Below, in pieces: positions 51,701-61,332 of a DNA stretch of 64,000 bases. Numbering within the stretch: position 1 is the first letter of the stretch; each line of letters starts with the position of its first letter. The position numbers were made by a program, and so were the translations under genes. Below the pieces are notes generated by a model. It searched no databases. It was not told where the DNA came from and was given only the letters and a program-made list of their open reading frames with translations. Source of the stretch: Maylandia zebra (lineage: Eukaryota; Chordata; Actinopteri; Cichliformes; Cichlidae); assembly GCF_041146795.1 (NCBI RefSeq), contig NC_135187.1, forward strand, positions 21,893,056-21,957,055. Direction: 5' to 3'.

Positions 51701-52820
51701 TCTTATAGGTGTGGTCATGCGGCGGCTCCATGGAGGTGGTACCTTGCTCCCGCGTGGGCCACCTCACTCGCCGCCACCTGCCGTATCGCTTCCCAGATCA
51801 GGACTTGCTTCAGAGGAACAAGATCCGGATTGCTGAAACCTGGATGGACACGTACAAGAAAATCTACTACAGAAGGGACACGCTTGCTCATTTCATCAGA
51901 CAGGTGTTTGTGTGTATGTGTGTGTGCGTGTGTGAGTCAACACATCTGGTCAAGAGATTGTCTGGTGAGTGTGCACCACATACAAAAAAATGAAACTTTC
52001 TTTCTTTGTCCAGTCTGAAAACCCGAACATCACGGAGCGTCTGCGGCTGAAGAGGAGTCTGGGCTGTAGGAACTTTCACTGGTTCCTAACTACAGTCTAC
52101 CCACAGCTTTATATCCCCCAGGACAGAACTGCACTGTCAGGAGAGGTATCACAAGCTCTCACATGCTCATACATGCACACGAATATATGAACAAGTTGTG
52201 TATGGATGGACTGTGAGGCATCATGTCTGTATCTGCTTGCAGCTGTACAGTGTTGGTACTGGCAGATGTGTAGACTATCCCCAAGGTCGGGGACTGCAGG
52301 GTGGGGCCATGGATGTGGCACCGTGCACTGGGACAGGTAGCCAGGTAACCATGATTACAGATTACTTGATGATAACAACAGGTAAGTGAGACATCAGTGA
52401 AGCTGATCTCTTGCTGTTGTAGCACTGTGATCTAAACTCTGAGGGTGAAGTGCGATGGGGTCCCACGGGAACTTTGTGCTTGGATACTGAGGGAGAGAGG
52501 GCGGTCCTCTCTCCTTGCGCCAGCCACCGATTGACCCCCGGCACACTCCAGTGGAAGTTCATAAAGGCAAGACGAAGAATTGAGCGACAGGCAGTTTTTA
52601 TGACTACCCGGGGCATTTAGCTGACTCTCTGCATATGTTTTCCACTTTTCCACAGCTGAGCGGCCAGCTCCTCCACCAACTGTCTCAGTTATGTCTGGAG
52701 GCTGTAAAAGAGGAAGGCGACAACAAGCGCAGCACAGGAGGTCTTTTCCTGCGCCAGTGCACCCACCACCCCAGACAACAGTGGCACTTTGAACAACTAG
52801 TGGCTCCCAAAGGTGCCTGA
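48710..52820 (+). CDS. galnt15: Polypeptide N-acetylgalactosaminyltransferase 15
   Basis: Golgi type II enzyme of the family that transfers GalNAc from UDP-GalNAc to Ser/Thr, starting mucin-type O-glycans. Exons: 48710-49230, 49355-49521, 49659-49863, 50669-50836, 51180-51297, 51709-51903, 52014-52145, 52243-52344, 52423-52566, 52656-52820, giving 638 aa (human GALNT15 is 639). Short basic cytosolic tail, membrane anchor at about 11-29, stem to about 173, GT-A catalytic domain with [20 protein letters not shown]-type start, LVDDLS and the metal-binding DSH at 277-279 (DXH), then a ricin-type lectin domain from residue 503 with three repeats (CVDYPQ, CLDTEG, CLEAVKE). The usual WGGEN motif reads WGAEQIE (383-389), and the usual IRAR stretch reads VGGCR (257-261). 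Nine introns: eight GT-AG and one GC-AG (52567-52655). Paralogue choice rests on the [13 protein letters not shown] stem and SEYVSHL blocks. Confidence 0.9.
49531..49608. repeat. (CATC)n microsatellite filling galnt15 intron 2
   Basis: About 19 tetranucleotide units begin about nine bases after the splice donor at 49522. They make up over half of this 137-bp intron. Confidence 0.97.
52567..52655 (+). other. galnt15: GC-AG intron of galnt15
   Basis: The coding frame and family alignment (…LQWKFIK joined to LSGQ…) require the donor AAAG|GCAAGA. No GT gives a compatible junction here. The acceptor is a normal pyrimidine-rich CCACAG. The intron is 89 bp. GC donors with strong flanking consensus are a known minor class. 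Confidence 0.75.
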
Positions 52821-52900
52821 TAGAGGGACTAGCTTTAGCAAGATATAAATCCCAGGCAAATCTATCATCATATCACATATTTGTAGTGTCATACATATAT

Positions 52901-52994
<94 letters not shown>

Positions 52995-53165
52995 TTTTGC
53001 AACTTTTTGCTCCTGTTTTAAGGATTGCAATTATCATTACCTGTATTAACTGTATTAACTAATGATAATGTCAGTTTCAGTACCTGTTGTCTTTATGAAT
53101 ATTTCATCATATATATTATTATAAAAACTGTATATTAAATTATTTTTGTGTCAGTAAATGGTTCC
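52821..53165 (+). other. galnt15: galnt15 3' UTR
   Basis: Short non-coding tail with a long (CA)n tract. ATTAAA at 53134-53139 followed by a GT-rich stretch is the likeliest poly(A) signal. The end is approximate. Confidence 0.5.
52908..52990. repeat. (CA)n microsatellite
   Basis: About 41 CA units in the presumed galnt15 3' UTR. Confidence 0.97.
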
Positions 53166-54259
53166 GTGAATTTGTGATCTGTTTGTGTACATTTCTAAAA
53201 TATTTAACCGGCAGACAAAACACCACCACAGCTCTGAATTCAGGACAGTTTTGCCATTATGCTGGCCTTCACGTACACCACATCTAAGCAAAAACTACAA
53301 AGAGTTTATTTTCTCATATCAGGAAGAACAGAGGTGTTATGATAACATTAAAATGGCTGCATCTTGTTGAAGTGTCCAAACTGCTGAAAGAGTGTGTGCA
53401 GCATGGAGAGTGCCTGGATATTATATATCAACAGCAGAGGGAGCCATCAGCCTTCAGAATCATTTCTAAAAGCCAAACTCCTTATTTTGGTATTGTTAAA
53501 CACAAATAGCACCCCTCCCTCCATTCTAGTCATTTATTATAATATATATAACATGTTCTTATATGCATTTCTGTCATTAGGGCTAACCTAACGGATGTGA
53601 CAGTGACGTCCATCCGTCTGAGAGAAGTGGATTTGCTCGACAACAGGAAAATTTGGTTTTGTTTCTAGGTATTAACTCACAGTCTAATAAACCAGATTTT
53701 CTTTAGGCCATGGAGCTTAAGAATAGGATGGACTCTAAACTGGTTCTCAGTGTCTCTATCTTGGCCTCAAGGCAATGAGTTCTAATAACCCCCAATACTC
53801 AGCCTCAAAATAATGCTCTTCTTAACCCATGCTCCACTTAGCCCAGTGAACTTCACAGCACCTTCTGAATAAAAAATAAATAAAATCATATGGTAACCTC
53901 TTAGTATGTCTTTCTTAGTTATGCACCTACTGAGCTGTTGCAAAGGAAGTGCAACATATTTCTGTTGCAGTGGGTTTTCAGAGATGGGCTAGGGCTATCG
54001 TATGGAAGCTGTTTGCTTCTCTATCAGAAGTAAACAGCTGCTGTTGATTCTAAATGGTCGAAATTGCATGGCTGTATTTACATCGATTCCCATTGAAAAA
54101 TACAAAAAAACCCCCAATAATATATGTGCTTTCTATAGCTGTTGTGCTTACACTTTAGCATACATCTATATATTTTTTATATTTTAAAATCATCATTATC
54201 CGTCTATTGATCTATCCAATAATATTTTTTTAAATGTTATTATTTAATTGTTTTGTTTT

Positions 54260-54525
54260 TGTGAAGCAGTGGTTAGCACAGTCCCGTCGCAGCAAGAAGG
54301 TCCTGGGTTCGAGTCCAGTCTGGTCTTTTCTGTGTGGATTCTTCATGGGTTCCTCCAGGATCTCTCTCAAAGACAAGCATGGGGTCAGGTTAAATGGTGA
54401 TGAATTGCCTTCACACTGATTTGAAAATTCATGCTTAAATTGGTTTGAATTTGAACATGAATGGCTGTCTGTCTCTGTGTGATAGATTGGTGACCTGTCC
54501 AGGGTGTTCTCCCAGGGAACAACCA
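54260..54525 (+). repeat. tRNA-like dispersed repeat (SINE-type), copy 1
   Basis: Contains a polymerase III A-box-like TGGTTAGCACAGTC and a B-box-like GGGTTCGAGTCC (54304-54315). It continues through the motif GACCTGTCCAGGGTGT near 54491-54506, a pattern common to an old vertebrate-wide repeat that I recognise without naming. Non-coding. Confidence 0.6.
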
Positions 54526-55096
54526 CACAAGTATCAGTACCCACTTCTTTTTTGATAGAGAGTACAGATACTTGGTACTTTGAATTTCACTTCAGTTACT
54601 TGATAAAGTCTAATTTACTAGCTAACTCTTGTGATGACCTCTCCACAGACACAGAAACTGCATGCATTCACAATCAGAAAGCATTTGACCTACATGAGAG
54701 CAGCACCAGGTACAAAACCTTTGCTGTCCAAACACAACATTAGAGCAAAGCTTCGGTTTGCCATTGAATGGAAAGACAATGACAGAGTCATGGTAAACAT
54801 GCTTGGTGCACACCAAAGACAGCTTTAAGGGACACAGTATTAAAAGTGAATTACATGCAAGAAAACCCCTCCACCATTCAAGCCAATGTTTTGCTTCCAT
54901 TAACTACACCCTGATGCCAAGCTTACTTTTTCTGCTTGCTCTTAGTGTGTGTCTCCTTTTTTTGTTAATAAATGACTGAAAAAGCTAGTTTTCCTTATGG
55001 CTTTGTAGTGATGTAATCAGTAAGGAGAAGATCTTTACTGGTCTAAAAATAGCATAAAAAAAGAAGAAAAGAATGAGATGTAATTACCTTTCCACG

Positions 55097-55420
55097 TGAT
55101 AATAATAATAATAATGGATTGGATTTATATAGCGCTTTTCAAGGCACCCAAAGCGCTTTACAATGCCACTATTCATTCACTCTCACATTCACACACTGGT
55201 GGAGGCAAGCTACAGTTGTAACCACAGCTGCCCTGGGGCAGACTGATAGAAGCAAGGCTGCCATATCGCGCCATCGGCCCCTCTGGCCAACACCAGTAGG
55301 CAAGTAGGGTGAAGTGTCCTACCCAAGGACACAACGACCAGGACAGAGAGCCCGGGGATCGAACCGGCAACCTTCCGGTTACAGATACGCTTCCCAATCC
55401 CCTGAGCCACGGTCGCCCCG
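55097..55420 (-). mobile_element. SINE with tRNA-like head and L2-type tail
   Basis: Read on the minus strand, the head has ACCGTGGCTCAGGGG (A-box region) and GGTTCGATCCCC (B-box). The body ends with AAAGCGCTTTG...AAAAGCGCTATATAAATCC and an (ATT)n tail at 55097-55113. The GCGC-stem tail and trinucleotide repeat match the 3' ends used by L2-clade LINEs and their partner SINEs in fish. About 324 bp; no clear target duplication was identified. Confidence 0.7.
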
Positions 55421-55483
55421 TGGCTCAGGGACACTTCTCATAGACCTCACAGGGTTACTGTGAGGTCTATGAAAAGTGTCCCT
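55400..55483. repeat. Two adjoining inverted repeats at the SINE head
   Basis: First, CCCTGAGCCAC (55400-55410) and GTGGCTCAGGG (55420-55430) are perfect inverted copies around a 9-base loop. Second, a 26-base arm at 55427-55452 pairs with 55458-55483 with one mismatch around the 5-base loop GGTTA. Confidence 0.9.
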
Positions 55484-56044
55484 AATAACAGTCTTCTTTC
55501 AGTTAGAAAGTGTTTGATTTCAAAGAGTTGGGAAAATAAATTTCCAATAGATCATTCAGATTCATTCAAAAATCTCTGGTTTAAGGGTACTTAGACCTTC
55601 CATAAGAGAAGCCCACACAGTAACCACAGACTGCCACACATGTAGGACTTGTGCTGGTGGGGGACTGGGTGATCCCGGTGTTGACTTTATTACTGGACAA
55701 GCCTGATGGTTCATCATAGCTCTAAATTCCATTTCCACTGCAGCGTAAGACATGTGAAAAAAAAAATCCTGGCATTATATTGTTGTATTAGTACCATTAT
55801 AAGTTGTTTGTGCTGATTTAGACAGTAAGATTGAAATTCTCCTTCTCCGGAGGACTCTTCTTATCCTCGTCTGATGCTGTATGTGACCTTTTCCCTCCCC
55901 TCTGTCTTCCTTACACAGCGTCTTCCATCTCTTCTCCACGCTGAGGTGAGTGTGATGAATACAGTAGACTCCCACATCAAACGCTGATTGCTGCTGGGCA
56001 TGTCACAATCTCACCAGCCTCTTTGTTTCTGCTATGTTTTTTTT

Positions 56045-56046
<2 letters not shown>

Positions 56047-56138
<92 letters not shown>
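56047..56138. repeat. (CA)n microsatellite
   Basis: About 46 uninterrupted CA units. Confidence 0.97.
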
Positions 56139-56142
<4 letters not shown>

Positions 56143-57324
56143 GCGAACCTGCGTGACTCAGATGGATCTCAGCTGCTGCGATGGAGGAAGCTGTGGTGTC
56201 TTTATGAAGATCTATGGGGCTATTTCACCCAGGACCAGGGTGGCTCTACTGTACTGTGCAACCCTCAAAGAGCCTTGGGTCTTTTTTTACAGAGACACTG
56301 TTGTTTCCAGTGATTCATAAAGCACAATTAGGTTGATGTGCATGGGCCTCAGGAGCGGGGCTGACACAAAGCGAAGATTAAGTGCATTAAAATGTGACAA
56401 AAACTGGGCTTGTGACACCAATTAAGGTCAAAGACAAAAACAGCTTTTGAATGTATCATTTAGAAAGTTCGCGTGAGATGCAAACACTTTTTACTCACAC
56501 CCTGTAGATTCAGTTTCACAGCAATACCTATATAATTGTACCATTCTAAATCCTGGAAACTGCTGGTTCTCAAAACACTCAAAAATGACCCTAATGAGAA
56601 GAAAACAAATTGTTGCAGTCTTCCTCATTCGCCCTACAAGTCCAGTTTTCCACACAGACAACTGTTATGGAACCTCCCCTCCATGTGCATACTTGCAAAG
56701 CTGGAATGATGGAAGAGAGCGGGCATTAGTGACAAAAGATGTGTAAAAGGTGGAGGTTTGTTGCAAAGTGGCTTGCAGTGTTTTCTAACCATAGGCAGAC
56801 TAAAACAGCTGAAAATAGCATGCCCTATATGAGAGTATCCCAGTTGCATCAGCTAATCTGCTGACTGTGGCTGAGGTACACAGAACTAGCACTGCACTCA
56901 ATTTTAGCTCATCTGAAGATGCGTTTTTGGTCATCTGGTGAATACAGGTCAAAAATTCATTCTCTTTTAGTTCTGCCTCTGGTCTGTACTCCTGAGAGAA
57001 GACCTCAGCTGAGTGCTGCAAGAAACAGCTTTCACATTGTTTTCACATTGTCATTTAATACACAGTTTTTCTAGTAAAAAAAATAGTGTATTAGTCATAT
57101 TAAAGCCCAGAGCTGTCATCCGAGCAAAGCGTTACTCCAAATAAAGAAAGAAAAAATGTGTGATAAATGGTTGTGAATACACAGGGGGATTTTGAGAAAA
57201 GTGATAATTCAGGCTCCTGAACAACAGAAAATCTGCTTTAAAATCTGATTCAGTGCCACAGTAGACAAATTATTGATCTGTCTATCTATCTATACATACA
57301 ATCTAACCACCAATTGTGCTATAT

Positions 57325-57516
57325 ATGTTAGCACTGTTGCCTCAAGAAGGTGATGGGTTCAAATCCTCCACCTGGCCTTTCTGTATCGAGTTTGCATGCT
57401 CCCCTGTGTATGTATGGATCATTTCTTCCTCCTACCACAGTCCTGAAAAATGCAGTTAGTGGGGTTAGGTTAACTGGTGATGTTAAATTGCCTGTAGGTG
57501 TGAATGTTTGTGAAGA
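57325..57516 (+). repeat. tRNA-like dispersed repeat, copy 2
   Basis: A diverged relative of the repeat at 54.3 kb: GTTAGCACTGTTGCCTCAAG, then a B-box-like GGGTTCAAATCC and a GGTTAGGTTAACTGGTGATG segment. It runs directly into a (GATA)n array. Confidence 0.55.
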
Positions 57517-57517
57517 T

Positions 57518-57518
<1 letters not shown>

Positions 57519-57589
<71 letters not shown>
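57519..57589. repeat. (GATA)n microsatellite
   Basis: About 18 GATA units following the dispersed repeat. Confidence 0.97.
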
Positions 57590-60500
57590 CTACTTCAAAT
57601 ACCAGCCCTGAAAAACACCTAATAATAGGTATAGTTACTTTAAGGTGACAAAAAAATGGCCAGAAAACTAATTAGGGCTCAGAGCTAAGAAACCCATGCT
57701 GAGACAAGAGCCTTATTATTTATCCTATCAGTTTAATGTTTCAGCTGGCATCTCAGGCTATGAAATAGTCTCAGCTTGGATGGCTAAAAGAGAAAAACTG
57801 CAGGTATCTTTTTTTTTTTTAAATGTTAATTTTGGCTAGTTATCCTTAACAAAACACACAACCACACAAAAGAATCTAAAGGCACTCCATATATGGCTGT
57901 CTGACAGTTTTAAAGTGCTTCAAAGAATAAAATGCTCCTCGGCATTACATTTACCGACAGACTAAAGCTTTCTTCCTTCTCACTTAAATGTCTAAACATT
58001 TTTGACCAGACTTTTCAACAGGGACCCTTTCACCACACAAGGGAAGACCACAATTTACTAAGAGCTCTTCATGCTGATGATCCTTCTATCTTGCATTTAA
58101 AAATACCAGACTACTGCTCGACAGGTGAGCGGCAAAAGAGGTAATTTAGCAGCCATCTCCTCTCCTCCGCTGATGGGCCCAGCCAGACCTACATCCCTAA
58201 AAGAAGAAGCAACCATTAATCTCTACATCTCACATGCTCATTGTTCCGCTGCTACCCCTACCACCACTTATACCGTAGCACCCAGAGGAGAAGCTCAGAC
58301 TCATTTATCAAACACAAAGATGAAACCGCCCCTCCCCGCTTTATCCAAATCCAAATATAAGTATTTGGTTGTGCAACAGCAGCCACCATCTCAGAGTGGA
58401 ACAGATAAATGTAAAGCTCTTGTACAGAGAGCCGCTCTATTTACATGTGTTTGTGTGCTCTCATAGAGGTCCAAGCAACAAAAAGGCAGCACCACACACA
58501 AACACACACACGTACAAGTCAAAGAATGACACACGACAATGAGATACAAACATAATGTGTTCTTCATTTGGCAGTCTAGCTTTTTTTTTTTTTTCCCTTT
58601 CAGATAAAGCTCTGTAAGGCTTGAATGAAAAGACCAAACCATAACCATCTGGCAGATTTATATATATCTCCATTATGACTGCTGAGACGAAAGGGGAGAA
58701 ATTAACTGTTTTTCCCCCTGTTACCTGTTTTTCATTAGTTCTCACCTCCCGCACAGTGATGGGGTGTTTGAGTGCTGAAATCTGGGGTGAGGGACAAGTG
58801 AAGTGGCTCTTTTAACTGGGATAAAGTGCTCATTTGAATGGAAGAGTGAATGTGTGTGCGCACACCCACGCTGTATTTCTGTGTGTGTTTCCGATGAAAA
58901 GGGTGGACAGGGATGAATAGTTGCTGTATTTGGGTCAGGGCCATCATCAAACAATGTGAATCGAGTGGATAGAAAACACACACTCGCACACACATGCACA
59001 TATACAGACACACAGCAATAGAAAGGATATTAAACACAAAGTTCATTGTATAGTAAGTTTAAAAATGAAGAACCATGCATTAAATCAGTGCACGTAGAAC
59101 CTCTTTTAACTCCTTTTTTAAAGCATTTCTTTAGAGCCATTTCCTATTCCGTCCATCCCTCTAAATAAAACCCAACTTTCATTGAAAATTGTAAGTGAAA
59201 AGAAAAAAGATGAAAGGAAGGATGCAAAGCAGGAAGCCAGATGGGCCTCAGTTTGCTAATGACAGATAAAGTGGAAAAGCGGTGAATAAAAGATGAGTTT
59301 TCCTACCAGGTGGATAAAATGATGCATAAATAGTCAGAGGATTGTCTGCACACCATTAAATATGGATGGGTCTCCAAGACCCTGGGCTAAATGATAGCAT
59401 TCCCACAGATGTGCCGGAGGTGCTGCTAAGTACACAAGTAACCGTTCACAGTGCAAACACACCACCACTTACCGGCTTGTCTGGTACGGGAAAAACATGA
59501 CACTTTCTGGTGGGGAGGGGAGCGTTTTGACCCAACATCTTTGTTTTGATTCTAAAAATGCTTCACCCATCAACACACATCTCGACATGATGGCTCTGGT
59601 GTCTCCATCATCTCTACTGAGTGTGTTTCTGATTCAGATAGATCCAGTATTCCCCGGAAAAAACACTTTTTTAAAGATATACAAAACCAAGCAAACACAC
59701 TGGAGCGGCACCTCACCAGGTAAGAGCAGCTGGATCTTTGAACAGGTGTGTCAGCGTGATCCCCGGCACGCATACTTGCTCAGGTTTCACCCCCAGCCTA
59801 CGTCACTGGTGGGACCCGGTGGTTTCACTTCAGATGAAGCGTTACACAGCTAACAAAGGGCGAACACATGAGTACACAAAGAAAAGGTACATTAGTATTA
59901 TAAACAAATCAAAGTACCTCATGTTGCATAACAGAAATTCTGTCTTCAAGTCCAGGAACAAAACATATTAGCTGCAGATCAAATAAAGCTCAAAATAATA
60001 AGATTATCTCAGATCAGATTCATGATCATAAAAAGGTGTCAAATGATTCACAAAGTCCTAATATTTTTCATTGTGTGCCGTACAACAAAACATATTTTAG
60101 TAATTTTGATGCAACCTTGTTGTTGTTGTTTTTTTGTTGTTGTTCTTACATTTTTTTTTGTTTCATTCACGTTCCTTAGGGAATGAATCCTATTCATTTT
60201 GGAGATTCTGTGAACTTCTTTGTCCTGCCATGAGGTTGACATTTGACAACAAAATGCTTCAACAGCTTTTTGATAAAATGCAATGAAAGTTGGTATTTAT
60301 TATTATCCTCTGGGTTGTTTAAGTTCAATAAACCTGCACACTTCTGTGTTTATTGGCGCTAAGGAGCTAAGCTCAGGCACTCATGGCAGATCAGCTGATC
60401 TCCTTCCACACATCCGATTCATTTAAATAGTCTGCAAGCTACTTTGCAATCCCACCTTCTCCACTTTGTGCTATATCTGACTTGATATGGATCATTTTGA

Positions 60501-60749
60501 TACTGATGACTGCTCAGTACTGTACTGGGATTTTGCTGCTGTCCTTTCCTCTCTCCTTTATGCACTTAGAAGGACGAGAAGGCCCCAGAACAAAGTCATG
60601 CCATCAGATACAAATTACTGCAGATGGATGTAACAATCCCCCTGTGATGATTCACATCATCACAGTTGTACTTGGACAAGGCTAAGCACCAACATTTCAG
60701 TACTGTCATGTGTTGTTCATGTCAATATTTGGTACATTTTCAACACAGT

Positions 60750-61260
60750 CTGAACTATCTTAGTACCCCTTTGTAGCATTCGCTGTCGAGATGATCCCAC
60801 ACTCCTTCAGTAATGTTGAGGTCGGGGCTCTGAGGACGCCAGTCGGTGCATTTTTCTATCCAGGCATACTTTTGCTCCATTGGCAGCGTTTTGGGATCAT
60901 TATCATGCTCAAGAAAATAAGCTGCTGGCAATCATATGCTTTCCAGATGGTTTTGCATGGTGGATAAAAAAATAAAAATAAAATCTATCAGTCAGTTTTG
61001 ACAAGCTGAAATGCATGAAAGAGCTTCCACTGTGTTTTACAGATGGCTGTAGACACTCACTGACCTTCTAGATACATACTAGTGACAATTTGAACCAGAA
61101 ATTTCAAATATGGATCATCAGGCCATAAGACCTGTTGCCACTGATTTTCAGTTCAGGTTAGTAGCATTTCTCCCTGTTTTTCTTCCTTATGAATGACTTC
61201 TTCACAGCCATTTTTCCACTGAGAGATGCTTTCCTCATGTCCTAATGCCCTATTTCTGGC
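60750..61260 (-). mobile_element. Decayed Tc1-like transposon, second copy
   Basis: Read on the minus strand, the sequence resembles Tc1 transposase: a GLM-IH...FEIFGS-like region near 61110-61080, KHSG near 61030, then HDNDPKTLP-type text near 60910-60885 (with a catalytic aspartate) and WRPQSPDLN at about 60845-60818. Frames are broken. This copy is more distantly related to the one at 35.5 kb. The boundaries are approximate and terminal repeats were not found. Confidence 0.75.
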
Positions 61261-61332
61261 ACTTTTTCTTTTGTCATCCATTTATCCAAATGCTGCATAC
61301 GATGATGATGCTTTCACTAATACCAAACATCT

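Larger units (their letters stand above)
53170..61300. other. Repeat-rich intergenic desert
   Basis: No gene could be assembled on either strand over about 8 kb. Recognisable contents are two tRNA-like dispersed repeats, a SINE, a hairpin, (CA)n and (GATA)n microsatellites and a Tc1-like remnant, listed separately. The remaining stretches (53.2-54.2, 56.3-57.2 and 57.6-60.7 kb) show nothing I can identify. Confidence 0.55.

Noticed and set aside
52345-52380. Extension of galnt15 exon 8 to the CAG|GTAAGT donor near 52381
   Set aside because: The longer exon would end in phase 1, while the next exon needs phase 0. The shorter exon ending at 52344 also aligns better with the lectin domain.
49531-57589. 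Direct tandem repeats considered as a CRISPR-like array
   Set aside because: They are simple microsatellites without spacers, in a vertebrate genome.
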